Assembly (NCBI GenBank): GCA_963719275.1
Contig: CAVRBT010000009.1
Coordinates: 127,427-191,426 of the forward strand
Length of the DNA: 64,000 nt
Reading direction: 5' to 3'
Source: AC-32 sp963719275
GTDB taxonomy: Bacteria; Actinomycetota; Thermoleophilia; Gaiellales; Gaiellaceae
Shown: piece after piece, positions 15,624-24,512 of the stretch
How positions within the stretch are numbered: the first letter of the stretch is position 1
Layout of the letters: the number at the start of each line of letters is the position of its first letter
Made by a program: the position numbers and the translations under genes
The notes under the pieces: model-generated
What the model was told of the DNA's origin: nothing
The model's input: only the letters and a program-made list of their open reading frames with translations
Databases searched by the model: none

Positions 15624-16787
15624 CTAGGACTTCGGGATCTGCTTCTCGGGATCGAAGAACGGCAGCGGCACGATCGCTGCCTCCCTGGCCCCGTCGGGAG
15701 TCTCCACGGTGACCCGCGTCCCCGGCTCGGTCTGCTCGACCGGCAGCCACGCGTACCCGATGTTCTTCTCCAGCCGGGGCGAGTAGACGGCCGAGGTCAC
15801 CCTTCCGCTCGCGCCGTCGGCCGCGACCGGCCACGTCGTCGCGTTCATCTCGAGCCGGTCGCCCTCGATCTCGACGCCGACGATCTTCTGTGTCACGCCC
15901 TCCTCGCGGATCCTGGCGAGCGCGTCCCGGGCGATGAAGTCGGCCTCGGTGTCCAGGTCCACGAGCCGGTCCAGGCCCAGCTCGAAGGGGTTGTTCTCGT
16001 AGTTCATGTCTGCGCCCCAGTTGAAGATGCCGCCCTCGACCCGGCGAATGTCCACAGGCCCGGTCGGGTGGATCTCGTACGGGGCTCCCGTCTCCATGAT
16101 CCGTTCCCACAGATCGTCCCCGCCCGAAGCGTCGAGGAGGTAGATCTCGTACCCCACCTCGGAGGTCCACCCGGTGCGGGTGAGGATGAGCGGGATGCCG
16201 TCCAGCTCGAGACGACGGAAGTGGTAGTAGGCGAGGTCGAGGATCTCCTCGCCGAACAGGTCGCAGACGACGTCCTTCGACTTCGGCCCCTGGATCTGGA
16301 GCGGGTAAGCCTCGGCCTCCGAGAGCTCGACGTCCATCCCCGCGTACGCGGCCAGCCCCTTTGCGTAGGGCAGGACATCGCTGTCGGCGAGCGCGAACCA
16401 GAACGTGTTCTCGTCCAGCCGCAACATCACCGGGTCGTTCAGGATCCCGCCGTCCGGAGCCGTGATCAGGACGTACTTGCCCTGGCCGATCGCGCACCTG
16501 GAGAGGTCGCGGCACGTGAGCAGCTGCGCGAACCGGAAGCCGTCCGGTCCCGTTACCTCCACGTTGCGCTCGACGGCGACGTCCCAGAGCGTCACGTGGT
16601 TCAGCAGATGCCAGTACTCGGCCTCGAAGTCGTCGAAGTTGATCGGGAACAGCGTGTGGTTGTAGACCGTGAAGCCCTTGGGGCCGTAGCGTTGCGTCGC
16701 CTCGTAGAACGGGCTGCGCCGCAGCCGCGCTCCCCGCTGCACGGAGGACATGTCGAACGGCTTGGCCATGGTCGAGACGTCGTTCAT
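15624..16787 (-). CDS. DmdA-like tetrahydrofolate-dependent demethylase (GcvT superfamily)
   Basis: A 387-residue T-protein-fold enzyme. Its opening (RLRRSPFYEATQRYGPKGFT, VYNHTLFPINF, EYWHLLNHVTLWDV), the QGPKSKDVV stretch and LTRTGWTSEVGYEIY resemble DMSP demethylase DmdA more than true glycine-cleavage GcvT. DmdA transfers a methyl group from dimethylsulfoniopropionate to tetrahydrofolate; related enzymes demethylate other small donors or aryl ethers. The substrate here is not known, and DMSP use should not be assumed. It is first in a two-gene operon with the GcvT-like gene and is divergent from two FAD oxidoreductase genes. Confidence 0.85.
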   Translation of the reverse strand: MNDVSTMAKPFDMSSVQRGARLRRSPFYEATQRYGPKGFTVYNHTLFPINFDDFEAEYWHLLNHVTLWDVAVERNVEVTGPDGFRFAQLLTCRDLSRCAIGQGKYVLITAPDGGILNDPVMLRLDENTFWFALADSDVLPYAKGLAAYAGMDVELSEAEAYPLQIQGPKSKDVVCDLFGEEILDLAYYHFRRLELDGIPLILTRTGWTSEVGYEIYLLDASGGDDLWERIMETGAPYEIHPTGPVDIRRVEGGIFNWGADMNYENNPFELGLDRLVDLDTEADFIARDALARIREEGVTQKIVGVEIEGDRLEMNATTWPVAADGASGRVTSAVYSPRLEKNIGYAWLPVEQTEPGTRVTVETPDGAREAAIVPLPFFDPEKQIPKS

Positions 16788-16861
16788 CGGCGCGGCGACA
16801 ACTATAGACCGGCCGCTTTTCGGAAGCCCTCCTCGCCGTGCCGCGGTTAGTGTCGCCGCTG
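16788..16861. promoter_or_regulatory. Divergent promoter region of the one-carbon/FAD cluster
   Basis: A 74-bp gap. On the minus strand TATAGT (plus 16801-16806) is a good -10 hexamer 13 nt before the DmdA-like ATG. On the plus strand TAGTGT (16848-16853) lies 8 nt before the ATG of the first FAD oxidoreductase, which fits a leaderless message. No clear -35 hexamer is seen for either. Confidence 0.5.
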
Positions 16862-18472
16862 ATGGCGACCTCCAAGGGCAACACGTACGACGCCGTGGTC
16901 ATCGGCGGTGGGCACAACGGGCTGGTGGCTGCGGCGTACCTCGCGCGGGCCGGCCTGAAGGTCGTGGTGCTCGAACGGCGCCACGTCCTCGGCGGTGCGG
17001 CGGTGACCGAGGAGGTGTTCCCGGGTTTCCGGTTCAGCGTGGCCTCGTACGTCGTCTCGCTGCTCCGCCCCGAGATCGTCCGCGAGCTCGAGCTCCCGAC
17101 GCACGGCCTCGAGATCCTGCCGCTCGACGGGACGTTCACGCCGCTCGAGGACGACTACCTCTGGCGGGTGAACGACCACGGCACCACGGTGCGCGAGCTC
17201 CGGCGCTGGTCGCGCAGCGACGCGGAGGCGTACGAGGACTACAGCCGCCTGATGGTCGAGATGGCGAGGTTCGTCAAGCCGATCCTGTCCATGACCCCTC
17301 CGGATCCCGGCCGGTTCCATCCCCGCGAATGGCTTCCGGTCGCGCGTCTCGCCCGAGATTTCAAGGACCTTCCCGGCGAGCAGCAGGCGGTCTTCGTCCA
17401 GCTGATGACGATGAGCGCCGCCGACTTCCTTGACCAGTGGTTCGAGACCGACCCGCTCAAGGCCACGATGAGCGCCTCGGGGATCATCGGGACGTTCCAG
17501 GGGATCCGCTCGCCGGGGACCGCCTATGTGCTCCTGCACCACTACATGGGCGAGATCGACGGCGTCTTGCGGGCGTGGGGGATCCCGCGGGGAGGCACGG
17601 GAGCAGTCAGCGAGGCGATCGCGGACGCAGCCCGGTCGCTCGGCGTCGAGATCCGGACCGAAGCCGCCGTCGACCAGCTCCTGACCCGTGGCGACGAGGT
17701 GACGGGCGCTGTCACGTCCTCGGGCGAGGAGGTGACAGCGCGAGTGACGTTGTCGAGCCTCGACCCGAGGCAGACGTTCGTCCGGCTCGTCCCGCCCGGC
17801 CGGCTCGACTCGCCGTTTCTCGAGGAGGTCGAGCGCTACCGCTACCGCGGCTCCAGCGGGAAGGTGAATCTGGCCCTGGACGGGCTCCCCGAGTTCACGT
17901 GCCTGCCGGGGGACGGCGAGCACCTGCGCGGCGCGATCAGCTTCAGCCCCGGCATCGACTACATGGAGCTCGCCTACGACGACGCGAAGTCCGGGCGGTT
18001 CAGCCGGCGCCCCTACATCGACATGGTCATCCCGACCATGGTCGACCCGTCGATGGCGCCACCGGGCAAGCACGTCATGAGCTGCTTCGTCCAGTACGCG
18101 CCCTACCGCCTCGCCGACGGGGACGAATGGGACGACGCCCGGCGTGACGCGTTCGGCGAGACGGTCGTCGACACGATCGCGGAGCGGGCGCCCAACATCC
18201 GCGACCTGATCCTGCACGCGCAGGTGCTCACGCCCAGAGACATCGAGGACCAGTTCGGCCTCTCCGAGGGCAACATTTTCCAGGGCGAGCTGTCCCTCGA
18301 GCAGCTCTTCTTCAACCGGCCCGTTCCGGGATGGGCGCGCTACCGGACACCGCTGCCGAACCTCTGGATGTGCGGCTCGGCGACGCACCCTGGTGGAGGA
18401 ATCATGGGGGCGTCAGGGCGTCTCGCCGCCCTCCAGGTCGTGCGGTCGCTCCGAGCGGGAAAGGCGGCCTGA
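16862..18472 (+). CDS. PYROXD2/CrtI-like FAD-dependent oxidoreductase 1
   Basis: A 536-residue protein. The N-terminal Rossmann dinucleotide fold DAVVIGGGHNGLVAAAYLAR (GxGxxG) binds FAD, followed by the E of VVLERRHVLGG. The C-terminal FAD contact is WMCGSATHPGGGIMGASG, as in phytoene-desaturase-like PYROXD2 proteins. These enzymes oxidise or isomerise C-C or C-N bonds; the substrate is unknown. ATG at 16862 is chosen because the fold begins 9 residues later and a -10-like TAGTGT lies 8 nt upstream. The second paralogue starts 6 nt after its stop. Confidence 0.92.
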   Translation: MATSKGNTYDAVVIGGGHNGLVAAAYLARAGLKVVVLERRHVLGGAAVTEEVFPGFRFSVASYVVSLLRPEIVRELELPTHGLEILPLDGTFTPLEDDYLWRVNDHGTTVRELRRWSRSDAEAYEDYSRLMVEMARFVKPILSMTPPDPGRFHPREWLPVARLARDFKDLPGEQQAVFVQLMTMSAADFLDQWFETDPLKATMSASGIIGTFQGIRSPGTAYVLLHHYMGEIDGVLRAWGIPRGGTGAVSEAIADAARSLGVEIRTEAAVDQLLTRGDEVTGAVTSSGEEVTARVTLSSLDPRQTFVRLVPPGRLDSPFLEEVERYRYRGSSGKVNLALDGLPEFTCLPGDGEHLRGAISFSPGIDYMELAYDDAKSGRFSRRPYIDMVIPTMVDPSMAPPGKHVMSCFVQYAPYRLADGDEWDDARRDAFGETVVDTIAERAPNIRDLILHAQVLTPRDIEDQFGLSEGNIFQGELSLEQLFFNRPVPGWARYRTPLPNLWMCGSATHPGGGIMGASGRLAALQVVRSLRAGKAA

Positions 18473-18478
18473 CAGCGG

Positions 18479-20119
18479 ATGCCCAGCGAGCGCTACGACG
18501 CGGTCGTCGTTGGAGCGGGCCACAACGGCCTCGTCACGGCGGGGTACCTGGCCAAGGGGGGCTTGCGGACGCTCGTCCTCGAACGCCGCGCCCGTGCGGG
18601 CGGCCTCCTGGCCACCGACGAGATCACGCCGGGGGTGCGTGCACCGGTCGGCGCCGACGGCGTCGGAGGTCTCCGGCCCGGCGTCGTCCGCGACCTGGGG
18701 CTTGGCTCGCACGGCTTTCACGCCGTCGAGCCGCAGGCGGTGGCGTTCGCCCCCTCGGCGGGCGGAACGAGCCTCACGTTGTGGCGCGACCCGGTCCGGA
18801 CGGCGACGGAGCTCCGGGCGGGGCCGCGGCCGCGTGACGCCGAGGCGTTCATCGAGTTCGACCGCAGGATCCGCTCGCTGGTCGAGCTCGTGGCTCGCAT
18901 CCAGGCGAGTGAGCCCCCGGATCTGTCGTCCCCGTCCCTCGCCGACGCGGGCACCGGCTTCACGCTCCTCAACGCCGCGCGCAACCTCGGTGGGCCGCAG
19001 GTTCGCGAGACGCTGCGGGTCCTGCCGATGTCCGTCGCCGATCTCGTCAGCGAGGCGGTCGAGGGCGACGCGATCCGCGGCGTCCTGGGCGCCAGGGGCG
19101 TTCGCTACTCGGCGATGGGGCCTCGGTCCGCGGGAACGGCGCTGAACTTCCTCTGGGACTCGGCCTCCGGTGGCGGCGCGGCGGGGCGTACGGTCTTCGC
19201 CCGCGGCGGGCCGGAAACGCTGGCCGAGGCGCTCGTCTCGGCCGCACGAAGCCACGGCGCAGATGTTCGCTGCGGCGTCGACGTCTCGGTCATCCGCACC
19301 AGACGAGGCTCGGTCGAGGGAGTCGGCCTCGCGAGCGGCGAGGAGATCGACGCACGCATCGTCGCCTCGAGCGCCGACCCCAAGCAGACCTTTCTGCGAC
19401 TCCTCGACCCGGCCGAGGTCGGCCCGACTCTGGGCTGGCGGGCGGAACACATACGCGCGCCCGGGGTGGTGGCGAAGGTGACCCTCGTGGTGGACGGCCT
19501 TCCGGAGATCGGCGGCGTTGACGACGAGCGCCTCCAGGGGCGGATCGTCGTCGCGCCCGGCCTCGACGAGCTCGAGTTGGCCTTCAACGACTCGAAGTAC
19601 GGCCGGATCTCCGAAAACCCGTATCTCGAGGCGACGATCCCCACCCTCTCGGACCCGTCGCTCGCCCCCGACGGCACCCACGTGATCAGCGCGCTGTTCC
19701 AGTACGCGCCACGGGACCTCCGGGACGCGGACTGGGACGAGTCGGCGCGGGATCGGGTAGCGGACGGCGCCGTCCGGACGCTCGAAGCCTTCGCCCCGGG
19801 CATCGCGGATCGAATCGTCGCCCGCCACGTCGTCACGCCGGCCGACCTCGAGCATGAATACGGGCTCAGCGGCGGGCACCCCATGCACGGCGAGCACGCG
19901 CTCGACCAGCTCTTCGCCTGGCGGCCCCTCCTCGGCCACGCGCGCTACCGGCTCGCCGGCATCCACGGCCTCTACCTGTGCGGGGCGGGCGCACACCCCG
20001 GCGGGGGCATCACCGGCGGCCCCGGGCGGAACGCGGCCAGGGCGATCTTGGCGGACGCCCGGCGGGCTCGACGGCGAGGCGCGAGACGTCGCGCACCCCG
20101 CGCAGCCGCCGTCGAGTAG
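18479..20119 (+). CDS. PYROXD2/CrtI-like FAD-dependent oxidoreductase 2
   Basis: A 546-residue paralogue of the preceding gene with the same ends: DAVVVGAGHNGLVTAGYLAK for FAD binding at the N-terminus and YLCGAGAHPGGGITGGPGRN at the C-terminus. The central substrate domain is more diverged than the FAD parts, so the pair may form a heteromer or act on successive substrates. The C-terminus ends with an Arg-rich tail (RRARRRGARRRAPRAA) not needed for the fold. It lies 6 nt after the previous stop with only a weak ribosome-binding site, so reinitiation is likely. Confidence 0.92.
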   Translation: MPSERYDAVVVGAGHNGLVTAGYLAKGGLRTLVLERRARAGGLLATDEITPGVRAPVGADGVGGLRPGVVRDLGLGSHGFHAVEPQAVAFAPSAGGTSLTLWRDPVRTATELRAGPRPRDAEAFIEFDRRIRSLVELVARIQASEPPDLSSPSLADAGTGFTLLNAARNLGGPQVRETLRVLPMSVADLVSEAVEGDAIRGVLGARGVRYSAMGPRSAGTALNFLWDSASGGGAAGRTVFARGGPETLAEALVSAARSHGADVRCGVDVSVIRTRRGSVEGVGLASGEEIDARIVASSADPKQTFLRLLDPAEVGPTLGWRAEHIRAPGVVAKVTLVVDGLPEIGGVDDERLQGRIVVAPGLDELELAFNDSKYGRISENPYLEATIPTLSDPSLAPDGTHVISALFQYAPRDLRDADWDESARDRVADGAVRTLEAFAPGIADRIVARHVVTPADLEHEYGLSGGHPMHGEHALDQLFAWRPLLGHARYRLAGIHGLYLCGAGAHPGGGITGGPGRNAARAILADARRARRRGARRRAPRAAAVE

Positions 20120-20136
20120 CCTCGCCGGAAGGTCCC

Positions 20137-21153
20137 GTGCAATCGCGACTCAAGCTCACGCGGCGGCAGATCCTGGCTTTCCGACGACGGGTCGGTGGCC
20201 TCGAGGAGCGAATGCCGAAGGGCTCGGAGTCGCTCTCCCGGGCGGCCTGGGCCGGCTTGCAGGACAGCATGCCGCGAGCCGCGCTGCTCTCGCTGCACGC
20301 GCGGGTCGACGGGGTCGAGCCCTCGACGTGGGAGGATCCCTCGCTCGCCCAGCTGTGGGGGCCTCGCCACCAGGTCTACGTGGTTGCGAAACCGGACTTC
20401 GCGCTGTTCTCGCTGGGGAGGCTCCCGGACACTGCCAAGGGCCGCCTCCGCGCCGAGCGCATGGCCGAGCTCCTGAACGCCGGGCTCGACGGCGCCCGCA
20501 TGACGGACCGCGAGGTCGGGCGCAAGATGGGCGTCGGCAACGCACTCAGGTATGCCGCGACTACGGGCACGATCGCCATCCGCTGGGGTGGCGCGCGGGC
20601 GCCGATCATCTGGACCGTCCCCGCTCCCGAGGTCGACCCGGCCGACGCGTGCCGCGAGCTCGCCCGACGCTACCTCCACATCTTCGGGCCGACCACGGCT
20701 GACGCGTTCGCCCGCTGGGCAGGGATCTCGCGGCGCTCGGCGGCCAATGCGTTCGCCTCGCTCGAAGGATCGCTACTGCCGGTCCGATCGCCGCTCGGAG
20801 ACGAGTGGCTGCTCGCGGACGACGAGGCAGAAATGCGCACCGCCAAGACGGCCGCCGCCCCCGCGCGCCTGCTGCCGAGCGGCGACGCCTACTTCCTGCT
20901 ACACGGAGCACAGCGCGAGCTTCTCGTCCCGCGGGCGGATCAGCGGGAGCGGCTCTGGACGTCTCGTGTGTGGCCGGGCGCGCTCCTGGTCGAAGGCGAG
21001 GTCCGTGGGACCTGGAGACGGGCGCAGCACACGGTGCGGATCGAGGCTTGGGCGCGCCTCTCGCGTGCGACGCGGGACACTATCGAGGCGGAGGCCGGCA
21101 CGCTGCCCCTTCCAGGCGTAGACCGGCGCATCGAGGTCATCTGGAGCACGTGA
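20137..21153 (+). CDS. Winged-helix protein of the AlkZ/HTH_42 superfamily
   Basis: A 338-residue protein from a GTG at 20137, which has CGGAAGG just upstream. It has the AlkZ-like layout: RRQILAFRRRVGGL, a GLQDSMPRAALLSL stretch, LWGPRHQVYVV, RYLHIFGPTTADAFARWAGI (winged helix) and a beta-rich C-terminus ending VDRRIEVIW. AlkZ glycosylases unhook DNA crosslinks and use a QxQ motif (QxD in YcaQ-like members). Here the equivalent place reads QDS, so the activity may be altered or lost. It follows the FAD oxidoreductase gene by 17 nt and may be cotranscribed, although a functional link is not obvious. Confidence 0.85.
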   Translation: MQSRLKLTRRQILAFRRRVGGLEERMPKGSESLSRAAWAGLQDSMPRAALLSLHARVDGVEPSTWEDPSLAQLWGPRHQVYVVAKPDFALFSLGRLPDTAKGRLRAERMAELLNAGLDGARMTDREVGRKMGVGNALRYAATTGTIAIRWGGARAPIIWTVPAPEVDPADACRELARRYLHIFGPTTADAFARWAGISRRSAANAFASLEGSLLPVRSPLGDEWLLADDEAEMRTAKTAAAPARLLPSGDAYFLLHGAQRELLVPRADQRERLWTSRVWPGALLVEGEVRGTWRRAQHTVRIEAWARLSRATRDTIEAEAGTLPLPGVDRRIEVIWST

Positions 21154-21161
21154 CGTGCGAG

Positions 21162-21641
21162 CTACGTAGCCGACTGAGCGTCCTCGTACTCGTCATGGCG
21201 GCGCCACCACTCGTACGGCTTGGTCTGCGGGTACCCGGCTGGTGAATCTTCCCAGTTCTCCTGACGGCCGAGCGGCGTCAGGTCGAGAAAGGTCCACACG
21301 CTGCCAAGCGCCTCGACACCTCGGGCGGCCGTGAAGTACGAGCGGTACACATCGTCGCCGTCCCGGAAAAAGACGCAGCAACCGTCGCAGCCCACGTCCT
21401 GGTTCGGGCCGAACATGAAGTGGTTGAGCAACAGCTGTCTGCGCCCCTCGAACAGCTCGGGCAGCGTGACCTCGCCCTCCGGGCCTTCGAAGGCGTATTC
21501 CGTCTCGATCCGCACGCGCGGCAACCTGCGGCGCTCGGCCGCGAGCGCGTCGCGGGCCCGAGTGGCCTCCTTCTCCTTGGCGAGAAGCGCGTCGCGCGCT
21601 GCCTGCCACTCCGTCTCGGAGACGACCGGTGGAAGATTCAT
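21162..21641 (-). CDS. DUF899-like protein lacking the central core
   Basis: About 159 residues from ATG 21641, which has GAGAGGAGT upstream. The N-terminus (EWQAARDALLAKEKEATRAR, then LPELFEGRRQLLLNHFMFGP) and the C-terminus (SVWTFLDLTPLGRQENWED, WWRRHDEYED) match DUF899 thioredoxin-like proteins, which are usually about 220-240 residues. After FGPNQDVGCDGC the sequence jumps to CVFFRDGDDVYRSYFTAARG, so roughly 70-80 residues of the thioredoxin core are missing in frame. It is either a natural short form or an in-frame deletion that still keeps one CxxC. A second DUF899 start lies just upstream. Confidence 0.75.
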   Translation of the reverse strand: MNLPPVVSETEWQAARDALLAKEKEATRARDALAAERRRLPRVRIETEYAFEGPEGEVTLPELFEGRRQLLLNHFMFGPNQDVGCDGCCVFFRDGDDVYRSYFTAARGVEALGSVWTFLDLTPLGRQENWEDSPAGYPQTKPYEWWRRHDEYEDAQSAT

Positions 21642-21668
21642 GGGACTCCTCTCGATCATTCGTATGCG

Positions 21669-21722
21669 TCATGCCGACGTGGCCAGCCACTCGTCGCGCG
21701 TGCCTACCGCGTGCTCCGTCAT
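21669..21722 (-). pseudogene. DUF899 N-terminal remnant, 17 codons
   Basis: ATG at 21722 with a very good ribosome-binding site (AAAGGAGG) encodes MTEHAVGTRDEWLATSA and stops at TGA 21669-21671. The MTEHxVGTRxEWLA start is typical of DUF899 proteins. The rest of the gene is gone, and an internally deleted DUF899 gene follows 28 bp downstream, so a duplication followed by decay is likely. Confidence 0.5.
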
Positions 21723-21837
21723 CTCGTCCGCCTCCTTTCCGGGAATCACTCTCACGACCGCCCGCGGGGTGAGAACTCATCGCCGCGTGACGGCGATCAT
21801 CCTCACTGCCGCCCTTCCCCGACCCGACGGCACGGCC

Positions 21838-23208
21838 TCAGCCGAACACTCGCTCCGGGTCGTACTTCTCCTTCACGCGCCGCACGCGCTCGAGGTTGGC
21901 GCCCCAGTAGGCGCGGTGCTCGTCGGGTAGGTCCGCATCGGGGAAGTTCGCGTACACGCCGCCCGAGCCGGAGGGATGCACGAGCTCCCACGAGTCCGAC
22001 AGCCAGGCGCGTGCGGCCTCGGTCGCGCCGGCGTCGAAGCCGGCCGGAACGACGACCGAGTGCTCGAGCAGGAACAACTCCTCGCGGTGTGGGAACGCGG
22101 CGGCGTTCGCGGGCACGCGGTTGTAGGCGCCGCCCCAGGGCATGAAGTCGAGCTTCCGCGCCTCCCCGGGCCGGCGTCCCCGGACGAAGAGCTCCACCAG
22201 CGCCTCGACCGCGCCGGCCGGCAGCGGCTCCCGGAAGAACTCCGACTTCAGGTACGGGCGCCCGTGCTCGTCCTCCTGGTCGCCCGGCCCTCGCTCCGCG
22301 AGGTGGTTCTTCAGCGAGCCGTAGCGCATGTGCGCGCGCTCCGAGGAGGCGGCGTCCGCGCCGGCGACCGACACGAACTCGTCGAGCAGCGCCGCGGTCT
22401 CGGCCTCGCTGCCGATCATCGAGCCGAACAGGTGGACGACGGGGTCGACGCCGGCCTCCCCAGCGACGGTGACGAGCAGGCTCGCCGCGAGTTCGTCCGG
22501 GCCGCCCGGCGACCACTCCTGCCAGGCGGCGATCAGCGCCGATGCGAGCGCGTGGGGCCACTCGAGGTGGAACGAGGTGGCGGCGGGCTCGGCCACCGTC
22601 CGGAGCGTGAGGCGCGTGACCACGCCGAGGCCTTGGGCGCCCGCACCGCGCAGCGCCCAGAACAGGTCCTCATGGCGCTGCTCGTCGCACTCAACCACCC
22701 GTCCGTCGGCCAGCACCACTTCTGCCGCGACTAGCTGGTCCGACGTGAGCCCCCGACTGCGACCCAGCAGGCCGAGCCCGCCGCCGAGCGCCTGGCCGCC
22801 GATCGCGACCGTGGCGCCACAGCCGCCCGGGATCGTGACGTCGTACCGGGCAAGGGCGGCGTAGAGGTCGCCGAGCCGGAAGCCGGGCCCCACGATGGCC
22901 AGGCCGTCCGAGACCTCCAGGGAATGCATCGGCGTGAGATCGAGCACGATCCCGGGGCCAGACGAGCGCCCGGCGAAGTCGTGCCCTCCGCTCCGCACGG
23001 CGACCTCGATACCCGTGCGACGCGCGAAGGCGATCGCCTCGACCACGTCCTCGCGCGTCGCGCACAGCACGATGGCCTGCGGACGCACGTCGTGGAAGCG
23101 CGGGATCTGCGGCTTGCGCACCTCGTCGTATCGCGGGGAGCCGGGGAGGACGACCTCGCCCTCCAGAGCCGCCCCCAGGTCCCGCCAAGCAGTCTCGATG
23201 CTGGCCAT
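21838..23208 (-). CDS. FAD-linked oxidase, berberine-bridge-enzyme (BBE) type
   Basis: A 456-residue PCMH-type flavoprotein. The FAD-binding half holds AVRSGGHDFAGRS, where the His is the usual 8-alpha FAD attachment site, and IPGGCGATVAIGGQALGGGL, where the Cys may be the second flavin link. The C-terminal BBE segment ends with YWGANLERVRRVKEKYDPER. Such enzymes oxidise sugars, alcohols or alkaloid-like substrates with O2; the substrate is unknown. There is no signal peptide. It is a single gene flanked by the DUF899 remnants and by the palindromic terminator at 23271-23286. Confidence 0.92.
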   Translation of the reverse strand: MASIETAWRDLGAALEGEVVLPGSPRYDEVRKPQIPRFHDVRPQAIVLCATREDVVEAIAFARRTGIEVAVRSGGHDFAGRSSGPGIVLDLTPMHSLEVSDGLAIVGPGFRLGDLYAALARYDVTIPGGCGATVAIGGQALGGGLGLLGRSRGLTSDQLVAAEVVLADGRVVECDEQRHEDLFWALRGAGAQGLGVVTRLTLRTVAEPAATSFHLEWPHALASALIAAWQEWSPGGPDELAASLLVTVAGEAGVDPVVHLFGSMIGSEAETAALLDEFVSVAGADAASSERAHMRYGSLKNHLAERGPGDQEDEHGRPYLKSEFFREPLPAGAVEALVELFVRGRRPGEARKLDFMPWGGAYNRVPANAAAFPHREELFLLEHSVVVPAGFDAGATEAARAWLSDSWELVHPSGSGGVYANFPDADLPDEHRAYWGANLERVRRVKEKYDPERVFG

Positions 23209-23270
23209 GTCATCCCCCCTGCTCCGTAGCGAGTGTGACCGACTGGGATCGGCGCTTCCCGCATTGAAAC

Positions 23271-23286
23271 GAAACGGGCCCGTTTC
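23271..23286 (-). terminator. Palindromic terminator after the PadR operon
   Basis: GAAACGGGCCCGTTTC is a perfect 16-bp palindrome 17 bp past the stop of the serine hydrolase gene. On the minus strand it is followed by GTTTC. It would end the PadR/HAAS/hydrolase transcript. Confidence 0.5.
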
Positions 23287-23302
23287 CGGTGTTCCAGTCC
23301 CG

Positions 23303-24469
23303 CTAGCGCCGCGCGAGCACGCGCCGGATGAAGGGCATCGCCAGCTGCGGCGGGTCGGGCGTCCCGGCCAGATCCGGTGGACGAGGCGCGGTCACGAACC
23401 CGATGTTGGTGACCAAGGCGACGACGACGCGTGTGCGCGGGTGGATGAGGATGAACGAGGTGCCACCGACAACGTTGCCGGTGTGGCCGGCGACTGGCCC
23501 GACGGGACTGTCGCCGACCTCGAAGCCGAAGCCGTAGCCGGTCGGCCTGCCAGAGCTCGTTCGCTGCGGCGTGAACAGCATTGCCTGCGATCGCGGGTCG
23601 AGGAACCGGGCGTTCGTGATGCCGATGCCGAAGCGGACGAGGTCTTCTGCGGTCGATAGGAATCCGCCCGACGGGTAGCGGTCGCTGAGGTCGATTCGCG
23701 GCGCGGGGACGGCGCGGCGAGTACCGGTCACTTCGTAGAAGCGCGTGCCGCCGACGGGCGGGCGGCCAACTGCCGTCGACGTCATCCCGAGCGGCTCCAG
23801 CAGCGCAGCCGAGACCGCGTTGGCGAAGTCGGTTCTCCTGACCGTCTCGACGGCGGCGCCGAGCAGGTCGAAGCCATAGCTCGAGTAATAGAACTCGTCG
23901 CCAGGCGCAGCGACCAGCGGGTCGTTGATGAAGACGCGCAGGCTGTCCTGCAAGGAGTGGTAGTGCTTCGTGTTGGTCGCCTCGGCGCCCTGGTAGTGGC
24001 GGATGCCGCCGAGGTGGCCACCGAGCTGGCGCAATGTCGGTGCCGGACTGCGGCGCGGGAAAGCGGGCAGATACGTGCCGATGTCGTCGTCGACGTCGAG
24101 GCGTCCTCGCTGGTCCAGGCGCGCGACCGTGGCCGCCGTCACCGCCTTGGAAACGCTCCCAATGCGGAACTGTGTCGTTCGGGTGACAGCGCGGCGGCGC
24201 ATGAGATCGGCGAAGCCGCAACTTTGCGACCAGACGAGCTTGCCGTCGGCGGCGATCGCGACGGAGAGTCCGGGTGCGGCGAAGGCGCGCTTCATCTGCG
24301 GTACGAGCGTCCGGACCGAAGTGATCTCGCGGTGGTAGGCCGGCGCGGCGAACCAATCGCGGCAGGCGCCCGCCGGCGGCTGGGCCGCCTCTCCGCTACC
24401 GCGGGCGTAGAGCGCTGCACCGATGGCGACACCGATGACGGCGATCGCGACCATGAGCCGCCGCGTCAT
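23303..24469 (-). CDS. Serine hydrolase, beta-lactamase/class C PBP-like, membrane-anchored or secreted
   Basis: About 388 residues from ATG 24469. A signal anchor (MVAIAVIGVAIGAALYA) is followed by a beta-lactamase-type domain. The catalytic SxxK is in RIGSVSKAVTA, the Tyr motif in YYSSYGFDLLG and the third motif in GHTGNVVGG. A D-aminopeptidase, esterase or carboxypeptidase-like role outside the membrane is likely; true beta-lactamase activity cannot be claimed. Upstream in-frame starts exist but would run back into the HAAS-domain gene. It is the last gene of the PadR operon. Confidence 0.87.
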   Translation of the reverse strand: MTRRLMVAIAVIGVAIGAALYARGSGEAAQPPAGACRDWFAAPAYHREITSVRTLVPQMKRAFAAPGLSVAIAADGKLVWSQSCGFADLMRRRAVTRTTQFRIGSVSKAVTAATVARLDQRGRLDVDDDIGTYLPAFPRRSPAPTLRQLGGHLGGIRHYQGAEATNTKHYHSLQDSLRVFINDPLVAAPGDEFYYSSYGFDLLGAAVETVRRTDFANAVSAALLEPLGMTSTAVGRPPVGGTRFYEVTGTRRAVPAPRIDLSDRYPSGGFLSTAEDLVRFGIGITNARFLDPRSQAMLFTPQRTSSGRPTGYGFGFEVGDSPVGPVAGHTGNVVGGTSFILIHPRTRVVVALVTNIGFVTAPRPPDLAGTPDPPQLAMPFIRRVLARR

Positions 24470-24512
24470 TGGCTTGTGGAGGGCCTCGGCCAAGCGCCGG
24501 TGGCGGGCCACT

